From contig CM065801.1 in NCBI GenBank assembly GCA_033398695.1, positions 47,130,358-47,194,357 on the forward strand: DNA of 64,000 nucleotides. Reading direction: 5' to 3'. The notes under the pieces are model-generated. The model worked only from the letters and a program-made list of their open reading frames with translations, was not told the origin of the DNA and searched no databases. The translations under genes and the position numbers were made by a program. Position 1 is the stretch's first letter. The number at the start of each line of letters is the position of its first letter. The DNA is from Orobanche coerulescens. Lineage: Eukaryota > Streptophyta > Magnoliopsida > Lamiales > Orobanchaceae. Shown here piece after piece: positions 24,212 to 36,406 of the stretch.

Positions 24212-24584
24212 TTGCATATTGATGCACTAGACGGTTTAATTGACATATGATTTGCAACTTGATTTTTAAATTAAGATCACTGTTTGTTTGTTTGGGTATG
24301 CTTTGCCATCTACTAATATTTTCAACAAAATCACTGCAGATGACCCAAAGAAGACACATCAGTTGCTGTCACTTGATGGAGCCCGAGAGAAACTTCAATT
24401 GTTCAAGGCAGATCTTCTGGAAGAAGGGTCCTTCGATGCTGCTATTGCTGGCTGTGACGGCGTTTTTCTTCGAAACTTCAAATCCTCAGGTTCTTCATTT
24501 CTCGCTGTTTTTTATTACTGTTTTATTATCTAAAACTTGCTGTTTTGGCGTGTTTTTTTAGTGTCATGTAGTCACTCAAATGAA

Positions 24585-24845
24585 TACTAGTTCCGTTCTC
24601 TTATAACTGTAATATCTGGACTTTCACGTTTGTCAATGCACAACTTTAATTATTAATATCTTCAATTCTTTACTTTTAAAAATTATAAAAAGTTGATATT
24701 TTGAAAGTATATTTCGAGATGAATCTAACAAGATCCCACATGATTATATTTTTACATATGTATAAATCACAAAAAATGGTCAAAAGAGAGTATGTGAACA
24801 GTATAATAGTCAACACGTTGCAATAATAAAAGAACGGAGGAAGTA
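24585..24845. mobile_element. Stowaway-like MITE
   Basis: About 260 bp, with ends TACTAGTTCCGTTCTCTT and, inverted, TACTTCCTCCGTTCTTTT, matching the TACTCCCTCCGT end type of Tc1/mariner-derived plant MITEs. The terminal TA pairs fit the TA target. No coding capacity. It lies in an intron of the reductase relic. Confidence 0.7.
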
Positions 24846-24928
24846 TTAATGAGATAATGTTGGTATTTTTTTCCGGGAATCCTGTTCCATGATGTACGTC
24901 TTGATTTTGCAATATCAGTAAAGTAATA

Positions 24929-25689
24929 CTCCCTCCGTCAATTTTTTAAAGTCCCATTTGCTCTCAAATATTTGTCCATAATTTAAAATCTCACTCTGCT
25001 TTTCGTACCATATTACCCTCCATTCTTTAGTTAAATTACTACCTCTTACCACTAAAACACCCACCTCACATACTAAATCCAACTTACTTAACACCTTAAT
25101 TAAATTTCTAATTAAGTAACCCAATAAAAATACTGAGTCCAACCGATTTCCTATTAGTCTATTATCCAACCCATTTTCTCCAATGCTGAAAAAAAAACTA
25201 TTCTCTCGCCTCCACCTATCTCTGAGCCTTCCCCCTCTCGATGGATCAGCACCAAGGCGATCGCCACCAGCAGCGCAACTTTCTAATTTCCGGCGGAATC
25301 CGTGAGCAGCAGGCGACGATCGTCGACGCCGGGAGCCCGTTCGTAAACAGACTTCTCTGATTCACGAGGGCGGAGATCGCGTAGTTCGTGAGGAATTACG
25401 TCGAGTTCGGAACAAGCGCGAATGGATTGTATGATCCGGCGGAGATTGTGCCCGAATCTAATCTGACCGGAGTAGAATCGCAGATGCTCGCCACGTCGAT
25501 CTCTGATTCGGAGGAGTTCGCAGATGAACCTCTTATTTAAATGTAAAGGTTTTTCCCTAATCGAATAATTAACAAAAGTAACCCAATATCATTAACACTA
25601 CCCTTTTCACCACTCACTTTACCTTTACCAGCTTTTCTTAACCTCCGTGCCCAACATCAAATGAGACTTTAAAAAGTGGACGGAGGGAG
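24929..25689. mobile_element. Stowaway-like MITE with captured sequence
   Basis: 761 bp. Left end CTCCCTCCGTC...AAAGTCCCATTTG and right end (inverted) CTCCCTCCGTC...AAAGTCTCATTTG form ~30-bp terminal inverted repeats, flanked by TA (24927-24928 and 25690-25691). Both shoulders are AT-rich MITE sequence, but 25195-25545 is GC-rich and unlike them. Confidence 0.85.
25241..25540 (+). pseudogene. Captured gene fragment inside the MITE, unknown protein
   Basis: From ATG 25241 a frame of 99 codons reaches TAA at 25538-25540, broken by TGA (25358-25360) and TAG (25382-25384). It starts MDQHQGDRHQQRNFLISG and ends SDSEEFADEPLI. Its GC content contrasts sharply with the MITE shoulders, so I read it as the 5' end of a host gene taken up by the MITE. 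I do not recognise the family. Confidence 0.5.
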
Positions 25690-27022
25690 TATGACATGAC
25701 TATATCAATTATCTCTACTCATCACATCTCATGATATTTTCTATATAAGTGAAAAAAATCTTTGATGTTGATTGTTTTGGAATTTCATCTCCTTTTTCCT
25801 TCGTGTGAAGGTTATGACTGGATAGGTATCGGACATAAAACTTTGCCACTTTGTTTTTTTGCATGAGTTATAGTAGTAACTAATTTTAGACAAGTATTGG
25901 CACTGTAATCTTCCCAACATAGTTCTGATTAAGGTGCAGTTGATGTTGATGCTGATAATTCTTTTTTCAGGTTATTAGTGACCACGTCATCTAAAAGCGT
26001 AAGCAGTTAACTTCACCGTTGTAATCATGTTTCTAAAGTTGTTGCTCAATTTCTTTCCCTCTACCCTCAGGAAGAACTGATTGATCCTGCCGTGAAGGGG
26101 ACACTCGATGTGCTCGGATCATGTGCGAGAACACTGTCCATTCAACGAGTTATCTTGACATCCTCTGAAGCCGCAATTGCCTTCAATGGTACGCCTCGAA
26201 CATCTGACACGGTAATCGATGAGACTTGGTGGACTGACCCTGACTATTGCAGGAAAAAGCAGGTCAGTGTTCTATTCCTCTTAATTCTATGTAGTCAGAA
26301 AATCATGTACTATCACTATTTTAGAAATATAATCCCACACTAAAAATTTTATTGTCCCAATATCGTTGCACCTACTTCGACCAGATGTGGTATTTTCTCT
26401 CGAAATGATTGGCTGAGGGTGCTGCTTGGGAGTTTGCTAAAGAGAAGGGTATCGACCTGGTTTCCATCAACCCATGTTGTGTGATTGGTCTGATGCTGCA
26501 GTCAATACTCAACACCAGCTGTGGTCAGATTTTATCATTGATAAATGGTAATTTTTATCTTCTTCATTTTTGAATTTAAGCTCATTGTTTCTACATTACC
26601 TGATCGACTTGCTCATATTACTCTCGTGTCTGTTGTTTTCCTATGTTGTTTTCCCTTGTTATTTGATTCTTGTATTGCATTTGCGAACACTTAATAAGAA
26701 GCGATCGTCGGGTTTTGGTTGGAAAAGTAGTGATTTAATCGTCCAACTTGTGCATATAACACTGCCTAACTTAATCAAAATCTAGGGAGGGGTGATTTTA
26801 GATGTGATTCTACTCCTTGTTCAAGTTTGTAGGCGAAGAAAGCACATTTACAACTTATTCACCAGGTACTCCTCTTCTAACTTATTTTAACTTTATTCAA
26901 CTTTTAGCTTCTGCAATAAATCACTTCTAAAAGCATAAATTTCTGAAATCACTGCCTTAGTCGAATTAGTAATAAGTTTCCGATCATATTGAGATACTCG
27001 ATACGATTTTCATTTGGATTAT

Positions 27023-27130
27023 CCGGAAAGAGTCTCTCTGTGTTAAGACAGGGGTAAGGCTGCGTACATCCGATCCCTCCTTACCCCGTTTTTTGCGGGA
27101 GCCGTTGAGGCATCAGTGTAATGTTGTTGT
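27023..27130 (+). mobile_element. Au-like SINE, 3' part
   Basis: Contains CCGGAAAGAGTCTCTCTG, GGGGTAAGGCTGCGTACA, CTCCTTACCCCG and ends ATGTTGTTGT, in the order of the 3' body of Au-type plant SINEs. The tRNA-derived 5' head is not recognisable, so the copy is 5'-truncated or old. Located in an intron of the reductase relic. Confidence 0.75.
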
Positions 27131-27998
27131 AAACTGATATGTTGAAAACACTTTATTGATCTCTAAATCACTACTCTTACATAATACACCCACACATACA
27201 CATGGGAGTATATTGCTTTGTATTTTCAGTTAGGGAGTTGCGTTATGGCTTTCTACTTCTCCCATACACAGGTGCAGATACGTACCCAAATACGGTATAT
27301 AGATGGGTACATGTGAAAGATGTGGTAGCTGCACATGTTTTGGCATATGAGAAACCTGAGGCTAATGGTAGATATTATATAATGGAGAGGTGTGCTCGCT
27401 CCTATGATCTTGTGCAGATACTACGTAAGCTCTATCCTCATATGGAATTTCCTGAAAAGTAAGTTCGTGGTTCATTCCGTCATGTTAAATGACTGACCTT
27501 TTGAAGTTGTAACTTCTTTTTAGCATAATTATCTTCGAAAATGGAACGTGCTTCCTGTTTTTGGTTTGCAATTTTGTTTTCAACTACTATATTTGAAAAT
27601 TTAGTCTATCTGATTGTTTTTTTTTCTTTTAATAATTTTGGGAGGAGAGGGGAGGGCATAAATATCAAAGAAAATGAAAGATTTAGGGGTTTTGGACAAT
27701 GTGGGCAATACATTGCACATGTGGTTGTTTTAAAAGAGAAACAGCCACAAAGTTGGGATATTGTCTCATAGTATTATTATATGCATGAAATGGACATTAC
27801 TAATCAATGTTTGTTTGTATGTCTGTCGTTGGGGTAATTTTCCACACAAGACAGCCGACGGGAAGTCACTTATGCCTAATTACCAGGTGAACACAGATAG
27901 AGCAAAGAAACTGGGTGTTGTATTCACTCCTCTTAAACAAGCCATCAAGGATACGTTGGAAGCTTGAAGGAGAAGGGCTTTTTCAAAGACGCATAATC

Positions 27999-28488
27999 TT
28001 GCTCTATCTTAACCATCCTGTTTGAACGATGTAGTTTTGCATGGCGATGATTATCTACTAACATTTTTTTCTTTTTTTGAGAGAGATGAATTATGTACTT
28101 GGTTAGAGCCACAGTATATATGTACTAGTTTTTTATTATAAACTAGTAGCTTAAAATGCTTGCATTTTTTTCTATAAAAGGAAATGTCAACTAGTTAAAA
28201 GGCCATGTAATTAATACTTGGACTGATATTATTAGCCCTGCTAATCTTTGTATGGAAGTTATGCTTGAACCTAATGCTCATACGATCTCTCTAATATTAC
28301 CAGCCCTGCTAATCTTTGTATGGAAGTTATGCCTGAACCTAATGCTCATAGGATCTCTCTAAACCTAGCTTCTCTCTTAACCCCCAATAAATTAAGAGCT
28401 GAGCTGTATTCTTATTTTCCAAAATAAATCACATTTTCATTTGATCTCTTTCATATATATATATATATATTGATGATAGAATCAAAAA
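27999..28488. other. Gap between reductase relic and CACTA genes
   Basis: AT-rich downstream sequence of the reductase gene, a 68-bp tandem duplication (28228-28363) and a TA microsatellite (about 28453-28472). I looked for a CACTA terminal repeat (CACTACAAGAAA type) and did not find one. Confidence 0.5.
28228..28363. repeat. 68-bp tandem duplication
   Basis: AGCCCTGCTAATCTTTGTAT begins at 28234 and again at 28302; both copies continue through GAACCTAATGCTCATA to GATCTCTCTAA with only a few differences. Confidence 0.9.
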
Positions 28489-31400
28489 GTGAAAATTGAT
28501 GGCTCTGGGTTGATACTGTACCCGAAAGAAGTTGAATGTGACTTGTGTACGAATGGTTTTTGCAAGACATACATAAACTGGATTTATCATGGTGAAAAAC
28601 CGCCTATAGAGCAGAACACTGAGAATGATACAGGTAATCTCGATTACGATATATTGGAATCTGAGTATTTTCCCGAGTGTGGTGACCTCAATGAGTTATT
28701 AGATGATATGAGGGCAGCAAACCACGAAATAAATTCCCATGAGGAAGACACAATGGGATTTCGTAAGCTTTTAGGTGATGCTCAACGTAGCTTATATCCT
28801 AGTTGCAAGACTTCAGTATTGTCTGCGGTTGTGAAATTGCTACATCTTAAGGTTCTAGGAAAATGGAGTAACAAATCTTTCACCATGTTGCTTGAGTTCA
28901 TAAAGTCCATTTTACAGGAGGGTGATATACTCCCTTCGTCTCTACATGGGGCTAGGAAGTTTCTAGTTGAAATTGGTTTGGGTTATGAAGAGATTCATGC
29001 TTGTAAGAACAGTTGTGTGTTATTCTAGAGGGAACATGAGAAAGAAGATGTTTGCCCAATATGCAAAACATCAAGGTGGAGTAGTATTGATGGCAGCAAG
29101 AGAGTTCCCCATAAGAAATTAAGATAGTTTCCTCTTAAGCCAAGATTGCAAAGGCTTTTTATGTGCAGGAAAACAGCTGCAAAGATGAGATGGCACAAAG
29201 AAAAACGGGTAGAAGAAAAGGGCATCTCGAGGCATCCAGCTGATTCATTAGCATGGAACCATTTTAATAATGAGTTTCCCGACTTTGATAAAGATTCACG
29301 CAATGTCAGATTAGGAATGGCAAGTGATGGTTTTACTCCTTGGTCCAATATGGGAAATTCACATAGCATGTGGCCTGTCATAGTCACAGTTTATAATTTA
29401 CCCCCCTATGATTGCATGCAGACCCCATATCTTCTCATGTCTTTACTAATTCCTGGACCAGATTACCCAGGGCAAAATATAGATGTATACTTGCAACCCT
29501 TGATAGAGGAGTTGAAGGAGTTGTGGGATGTAGGTGTAGAGACTTATGATGCATATGGTAAGCAAAAATTTCAAATGCATGCTGCTGTCTTGTGGACTAT
29601 TAGTGACTTCCCCAGTTATGGTATTTTATCTGGTTATTCAACTTCGGGTCACTATGCATGCCCTTGCTGTTTAGATGAAACAGACTTTAGCCAATTAAGA
29701 ACCAAGACTTGTTATATGGGGCATCGCCGCTTTCTTCCTAAGAACCATCATTTTCGTAAAAATAAATTGGACTTTAATGGTAAAGAAGAACGACGAGGAA
29801 AGCCAAGGCAATTATCTGGAGATGAGATATTACAACGATTGAATTGGTTGAAAGATGCTTTTGGTGACCTTGGTAAGTATCAAACCTCGAACAAAAAAAG
29901 AAAACGTGATTCTGATCAAGCGAATTGGGTAAAGAAGTCAATTTTCTTCATGTGGCCTTATTGGCACAAATTGTTGATTAGGCATAATCTTGATTTGATG
30001 CACATCGAAAAAAATATTTGTGAAAATGTGTTGTGGACTTTATTAGATATTTTAGGCAGAACCAAAGATCCCTTTGTAGCACGTGAGGATCTACGTGATA
30101 TGGGCATTAGGGAAGAACTACATTTGCAAGAAAGGGACAATAAAAAGATAAGACCGCCTGCATGCTTTACATTATCAGCGAGTGAAAAAAATGAATTTCT
30201 CCAGTTCCTGAAATCAATCAAGTATCCTGATGGATTTGGTGCAAACATTGGAAAAAGTATCAAGGCTAAGAAAATATCTGGATTAAAGTCACATGATTTT
30301 CATATTTTGCTTCAAAGATTGATTCCTGCCGGAACTCGTGGTTTTCTGCCAAACGAGGTTAATGAGGTTTTATCTGAGTTGGGAGATTATTTTAAGGAAC
30401 TATGTTCAAAGAGTGTAACAGATGAAAATGTAGTAAGGTTGAAGAAAAACATACCGATCATTTTGTAAGTTGGAGAAGATATACCCCCCTTATTTTTTCA
30501 CTGTAATGGTGCATTTAGCCATTCATCTAGCTGACGAGGCCGAGATTGCTGGACCTGTCCAATTCCACTGGATGTACCCAATTGAAAGGTACACCGTATG
30601 ACTCTATTTATATTCATTATAATAATGTAGTTCTGGATTTGTTAAGTTTTTCACCTTATTTTCAGATTCTTGGGTAACCTGAAAGGTTTTATTCGCAATA
30701 GAGCTCGCCCAGAAGGTTCAATTGCAGAAGGATAGATAGTGTGTGAAAGCTTAACATTCCTCTCCATGTATCTTACAGACATGGAAACCATGCATAATCG
30801 CCGAGCACGCAATTATGATGTTGATCCCGACAAAGAAAATGAAGGAGTATCTATATTCTCAATGAGAACTCGCCCATTTGGCCAAATTAAATCGAGGTGT
30901 TTGATATCTGAAGAGGAGTTAAAGAAGGCACATTGGTTTATCTTAAATAATTGTGAAGAAGTTGAGGAATATTTGAAGTAAGTATATTCTTGTGTGTTTT
31001 TGTTTACTGCACCTTCTTTTATTTTCTTAATTTATTCGTAATATTTACTTTTATAGGATCCACTATGCTGAATTGCGAGGTATCCCCGTGGATCAAGTAG
31101 GTGATGATCAATCTGACCCTAGGCAGAGAAATGAATTTCCCAATTGGTTCAGAGAACATGTAAGCAAAAGTTACAAATAATTACACATCCTAATGTCTCC
31201 CTCTTTTGAGCTACATATGACTTGCATTTTTTTTGGTGCAACAGGTGAACCGATTGAAACTAGAAAAGTCTGAAAAAGCTACTATGGACTTGTGGGCTCT
31301 TGCAAATGGTCCTCTTAGACTGAATACCCGTTTTTATAATGGTTGCATTGTGAATGGGGTTCGGTTTCACACAAGAGCGCGTGATGATTTACGAAAAACA

Positions 31401-32136
31401 CAAAATAGTGGTTTAGTAGTTGAAGGAAACCAGAAAGACGTCTCTACTCAGTTTTATGGTTTTTTAAGAAGAGTAGTTGAGCTAACCTATATGAATAGAC
31501 ATAAAGTGGTTCTATTTGAATGTGAATGGTTTGATATGGGTAACAGAAGAACAAAAAGTGTTGATAAACACTTTACAAGCATTGACATAAGGTCAAGATG
31601 GTACAAGGACGAACCATTTGTATTACCAGTCCAAGTGCAGCAAGTTTTCTATATCAATGATACAAAACTAGGTAAGCATTGGCAGATTGTACAGAGATTG
31701 CAGCACAGGCACTTGTGGGATCTGCCTGAGGTTGAAAAGGCTAATAATGCAAGTGAATGTGAAATTGATAAAGACGACAATACTGCACATGTGCTACAAC
31801 AGTATGAGTCTAGTGGACTTAATGACGTTCATGATCCCATAGATCAAGAAATATCACGAATTCAGTTGTCTAGAGATGATGTAGAACCTTCAATGGTTGA
31901 TATCACAAGTGAGCCAAAGAAGAGCAAAATAAGGTCTCGTAAATCTGGAAATTTAAAAAAGCATGGTCTTTAGGAAGTAGAAGAAGTAGAAAAAGAAAAA
32001 GACGAACAAAATGAAGAAGAACAAGAACAAGAAGAAGAGGTGGAAGAGGAAGAGGAGGAAGAAGAAGAAGAAGAAGACGATGATGATGATGATGAAGAAG
32101 AAGAAGAAGAAGACGACGAAGAAGAAGATGATGAAT
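28478..32136 (+). pseudogene. CACTA (En/Spm) transposase TNPD-like, with stop codons
   Basis: The main frame 28489-30468 shows NGFCKTYINWIYHGE, EDVCPICKTSRW, the Transposase_21 core (DGFTPWSNMGNSHSMWPV, CPCCLDETDFSQL, HNLDLMHIEKNICENVLW) and FLPNEVNEVLSELGDYF. Later exons give the DUF4218-like EKIYPPYFFTVMVHLAIHL (frame shifted near 30465), FLGNLKGFIRNRARPEGSI (from 30665), HYAELRGIP (31057) and the DUF4216-like block with VFYINDTKLG (31233-31973). In-frame stops: TAG at 29026, 29125, 30733 and 31971. After the last one the same frame continues for ~54 codons of almost pure Glu/Asp to TAA at 32134. The N-terminal zinc-finger exon is missing or unreadable. TNPD cuts and joins CACTA transposons; this copy is dead unless the stops are read through. 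Confidence 0.9.
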
Positions 32137-32351
32137 AAAAAAAATATGCCTTCAAATAACTTAGAAGCATTTTATCATTCTTTACTGACTAGTTTTACTA
32201 GTGTTATATTTTGCAATTATCTGGAACAATTTTCTTTGCAACAACTAGCTTTCTTTAAACAACAATTGTCTCTTTAAGCAATAATTTATTATCCATGATA
32301 TCTTGTTGTCCCGTATAACATCGATTCTAATTATCTTCAATTTTTTTGTAG

Positions 32352-34238
32352 ATGGCAGGACCACAATTCAAGAAACTCCGCAGAACTACAGAGTCCGACA
32401 AACACGGAAACTCAAGGAGAAGACTCTTCCAGTCACCACAAGAAAAAACCACAAATGCATCTAAACAAGGGACTGAGCAACCAGTTTCACGCCCTTCCTC
32501 TAGAAGACTTTCATCTGAATCTTCTTCTTCAGCGGTAAATCGAGATAGGCATGAACATGAGACCAACAATGATATATATATATATATATAATAGTGGATC
32601 AAGATCTGATGCTGAAGAGGATGAGGATGAGCAAGCTGATGGTAATGGTTTAACTGTATCTTGTATTATCTACATTACCATCTATGATCTTATGATGCGC
32701 TTGTATGCTCTTTTTAGAATCGACTGTTGAAAAAATAAGGCGTGGTGTTGGTAGATGTCTACAATTGGAGAAACATGTCGAGCGGGTAATTCTAACTTAG
32801 CCTTTTGAAAATAAGATGTTTTTGAACATTTTTTATGTTGGAAATTTTGATATGTGTTTATAATTTATTTTTTAATAGTTTGGTAAAATAAAACTTACAT
32901 TCGGCGTCGGAAAGACTCAACCAAAGAAGTTTTCAAGTTGGTTTTCTGATGCAATTGGATATACCATCAGAACTTCTGCTGAACTTGAGGAGGTATCTCC
33001 GTGGAAAGAGGTTCCGGAAACCAATAAAGAAGTGTGTCGTACAAGGCTATTGGTATTCCTTCTTTTTGCATTTTGATTTAATATTTTGATATGTTCTAAT
33101 TTATGAAAATAAAAATGTTCACTTAGCTCACATATTATTTATTTCAATATATTTTGTAGACATGGTTTGATATTGGAGAATGGGGAAGTGAACGTATCAA
33201 ACACATTATCGACTTCAGGCTCAAAAATAGTTATAGACAATGGAGAAATGCCTTGAAAGAATCTTATGATGATCTTAAAATTTGAAAAATTGATCCCAGA
33301 AGAAAGAGTCCACGGCCGGAGGTGACACTTGAGAAATGGTTGTCTGTCTGTCTGCGGTTGGCTTGAGAGTGAAAAGTTTAAGGTACTTGTATCTTTCCCT
33401 GATGATCAAGATTAGATTCAACTACATTTTTTTGTAGTTGATACTCTGAGACTCATTGATAAATTACTCTTGACAAATTCGATCAAACCAAAATAAAAAA
33501 AAAGAAGAGAAAAGATGACATCCATACACACTTCTGGAAGGATCAGCTACCAAACTCATTATGAGAACATGGTTTGTACTCAATTAATTAACCTCTATTT
33601 TAGTTCTACAAGAAGTTTTGATCCAGAAATCAATAGTTAAATACTAATATTTTTTTGTCCGTGGATCATGAATAGCCTGAAAATCAGCAATGCAAGATTG
33701 AGCTGTTTAGAATCACTCATGTCAATAAAGTTGGTAAATTTTCAGATCCTAAGGAACAGGCAGATTATGTAAGTTTCTATTCCATTAGGATTCTATATTT
33801 CTAGTTACGTATTTCATCTGAAAATAAATATATTATTGATTTATAACTATATTGTAGAATAAAATGGTCGCGTTGAAAGAAGCGTCACTGTTGGAGGGTG
33901 CTGAACCTAAGTCAGACGACCAAATTCTGGAGGAGGTTCTTGGATTTCGATCAGGATATCAGAAAGGTATGGGGTATGGGGTAAAGATAGCTCAACGCTC
34001 TAAATATTTATCTGCTGCAAATGAAGAGCCTGGTTTGAGTGAGAAATTAAATGAAACTCAAGCAACACTTGATGCAACACAGTCAAAACTTGAGGAAACT
34101 CAAACTGCACTTTGGAATGCGAAAGACAAAATTTGTTCCCTCTCTAAGCAACTGGAAGAAGAAAAAGAGAAGAACGACAACAAGTTTGAAACTCTACAAC
34201 GCCAGATTGAGCAAATGCAACGTTATTTTAGGAAGTAA
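32352..34238 (+). pseudogene. CACTA second gene (Plant_transposase Ptta/En/Spm, TNPA-like)
   Basis: Exon-like blocks: MAGPQFKKLRRTTESDKHGN (32352) with a Ser-rich tail; IRRGVGRCLQLEKHVER (32717-32784); FGKIKLTFGVGKTQPKKFSS (from 32879); WFDIGEWGSERIKHIIDF to DPRRKSPRPEV (33160-33380); TSGRISYQTHYENM (to 33569); CKIELFRITHVNKVGKF (33670-33768); and a final exon from 33858 with DDQILEEVLGFRSGYQKG, ending in a ~75-residue heptad-rich coiled coil (LNETQATLDATQSKLEETQT). The K-DPRR-P...W and ELF..TH blocks are hallmarks of PF03004 proteins, the DNA-binding partner of TNPD. Damage: a TA microsatellite with a stop near 32573-32592 and TGA after DDLKI (33283-33285). Confidence 0.82.
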
Positions 34239-34602
34239 GGTATGAGATTTGTGTTATCATCATTATGATGCATGGGGAGCAACAGGGTAAGTTGCAGTCT
34301 AATCAATGAATTCTGAATAAAGTAGTATAATAATTACATGAAAACATTCAGGTTAATTACAAAGAAGCCCAGAAAGTTTTTAAATTTACTCAGTCTTGTA
34401 ATGTAAGTACATGCACCGGGTAACTGTAATATTTTTCAATATAAATAAATGTCATTGAGTTTTCCACATGTTTCTTAGTTGTAAAGAGTAAAAATGTCAG
34501 ATGAAATTAATTGTTAGTTGGTGAAGCAATAAAATTATCAGCCCTACTATGATCACCTTGAGTTAGAGGTCGAACCAAAAAATCGTTTAGGAAGTAAAAA
34601 AG
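34239..34602. other. No recognisable feature; probable CACTA 3' flank
   Basis: AT-rich. The right CACTA terminus should lie here or further right, but I could not find a TAGTG end or subterminal repeats. Confidence 0.3.
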
Positions 34603-34720
34603 CTAGTTTGCTGGAGTGCAAAAAAGCAAAACTCAGTTGCTATGTCATCAGCAGAAGCAGAATATGGAATATGTTGCTGCTACTGGATGTGCCCAGGTCC
34701 TCTGGATGAAAAGTCACAAT
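34603..34720 (+). pseudogene. Copia RNase H fragment
   Basis: CWSAKKQNSVAMSSAEAEY in one frame continues as YVAATGCAQVLWMKSQL in another, the conserved C-terminal RNase H block of plant Ty1/Copia polyproteins, with a frameshift at about 34665. Only this ~115-bp scrap remains, in the plus orientation. Confidence 0.85.
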
Positions 34721-35639
34721 TAATGATATTAATGGTGTTAGGAGTAATAATACTTAATTGTGGAACCTTCAGTTTAAGTTTTAATGGAAGATTTTAGAGA
34801 TTTGGGTGGTTTTTTGGGATTTTCTGCAACCACACGTCGGTATGTCTTCAAAAATTTTCTTTATGAGCAAGAATATTTTTTCTCCAATGTTCTTTGGGAA
34901 TTGGACATTTTGGTGTGGGATATGATATAATGTTTTTTTGTTGTAGTTGATTCTGATTATATGTTTTTGACATTTTGGTTATATGTTATAGATTTTGGTC
35001 GTTGTAGTTGACTTGAGTACTTTAGGTGCTACTATTGAGCATATATTGATACTGAATTGGTGTTTATGTTGATATGAAGCAGTATGTTGTAGGAGATCTG
35101 AGATAAGTGTTCCTCCTTTGATTTAGTTTATTCGAGTCTTTTTTAATTTTATTATTGGGTTTTGGTATGTTATATTTTGATTTCTTGATGTTTATTATCA
35201 GGTTGGCACAACTTTGGAATGATGTTCTGTTCAATGTGATGTTTTGCTCATTATTATTGATGATATATTTAGTGATATCCCGATATTTCAATAGAATCAT
35301 AGTTTTAGATATTTAGTAGCATTTTAATAACTTGTTGTTTTTTGTTTTTTGTTTTTTTGTAGGATGAAAACTAGCATCTCTATTGGAATGAAGCTGGTTC
35401 TTTTGAAATTCTTGAAGCATAATTTGAACTCTTGGAGGCCTCTGGTGAACTTGGATGACATACAATATTTTTTGACTATTTTATTTTGCAAATTTTAGAA
35501 TTTACATTTCAAGTGGAATCACTACTGTTTGTTGATGTTACATGATTAAACAAAATTTATTCTAGTGTTCAATTTAGTTTTTTCATTCAATGTTTGTCCA
35601 TTTTATATATTCTAGTTAATGTTTTGGTCTAAGTGGTTT
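34721..35639. other. No recognisable feature
   Basis: AT-rich, with G/T-run tracts near 35335-35360. Short frames only. The T-rich sequence around 34930-35300 looks like decayed retroelement leader or intron but gives no diagnostic block. Confidence 0.3.
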
Positions 35640-35729
35640 TAGATTGACGAATTAAAGTGGAGCATGAGGGAGAGTCATCCCAAGTTAGTTTCTTAGTTTT
35701 GGGACGAAACTATTTTAAGGAGGGTGGTA
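35640..35729 (+). mobile_element. Gypsy (chromovirus) interior remnant with polypurine tract
   Basis: TTAGTTTTGGGACGAAACTA then TTTTAAGGAGGGTGG directly before an LTR start. This is the 3' end of a chromovirus whose coding part is gone. Confidence 0.8.
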
Positions 35730-36063
35730 TGTAATACCACCAGTATTCCATGTTGTTTAATATTGTGTACCTCATTTTTTAATGATTAATAATGTGCTCC
35801 ATCGCGATGCTTGTACTTTTATACGTTATGTTTATACCGTGTTGTCACGTATAAAATCTTGTCCGCACTTATTTGTTTTTGTGATGTAATTATATGTTGT
35901 TGATGCTATGTCGGTGACATATCTTAATGTGGTTGAGCAATTATTGGTGTGAATATGACGGTGGCCAACGTCTTGTTCCTCGACAAATTGCTGGACGAGT
36001 CTAAAGGGAAGTCGCGTTATAAGGATTAAATATGATAATATAACTAAGTGAATTAAAATGAAC

Positions 36064-36406
36064 CTTACGTACGTTATTCGCAGAGCATTACGTACGCTAG
36101 ACTCATTGTATTACATATGTTAAAGCTTAAGCCTTACGTACGTAACGAAGTCTTCAGTCTTCGGACAAGAATCTTGATCCCGCGTGGTCAGGACAACTTT
36201 CGGCGCGATAATGATAGGAAGGTCAACAGATATTAACATACGTTATATCGGATAACATTACGTACGTTACACGGGGAATGTTACATACGCTACAACACCA
36301 TTACGTATGTAATGTTGGGAGTGATTTCGGGCAGAGATTTCTGGGCATGCCTTACGTACGTTAACTTGTTTTCTATAATGTACGTAAGAAGCCTTACGTA
36401 CGTAAA
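36064..36406. promoter_or_regulatory. TTACGTACGTAA palindrome array upstream of TATA box
   Basis: About nine full or near copies of TTACGTACGTAA (for example 36134-36145 and near 36393-36404) spread over 340 bp, ending some 35 bases before the TATA box. Positionally equivalent to the TTACGGCCGTAA array at 8756-9062. Confidence 0.75.

Larger units (their letters stand above)
24104..27998 (+). pseudogene. Cinnamoyl-CoA/dihydroflavonol reductase-like short-chain dehydrogenase, decayed
   Basis: Exon-like blocks: METKTVCVAGGSGY (24104-24145), [14 protein letters not shown] to GCDGVF (24337-24489), a short block at 25971-26000, [15 protein letters not shown] to DYCRKKQ (26072-26262), MWYFLSK to SLING (26385-26547), GADTYPNTVYRWVHVKDV to MEFPEK (27272-27458) and TADGKSLMPNYQVN onward (27851-27967). 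The order matches the NADPH-dependent extended SDR family (CCR, DFR, phenylacetaldehyde reductase). The start of the Rossmann glycine motif and the catalytic Tyr-X3-Lys (YFLSK) are visible. Lesions: exon 1 loses its end to a foldback (24146-24211); a probable extra T shifts frame at about 24465; TGA interrupts at 26406-26408; a frameshift near 27955 cuts off SLKEKGFFKDA, readable in another frame to 27998. Substrate is undecidable. Confidence 0.85.

Noticed and set aside
28453..28472. CRISPR-like or regulatory repeat
   Set aside because: A simple TA microsatellite in a eukaryotic genome.
31970..32170. Poly-Ser reading frame on the minus strand
   Set aside because: It is the complement of the Glu/Asp-coding GAA/GAT tract that follows the CACTA transposase frame; low complexity explains it.
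28000..35640. CACTA terminal inverted repeats
   Set aside because: No CACTACAA-type end or matching TAGTG end was found by reading; element borders remain unknown.
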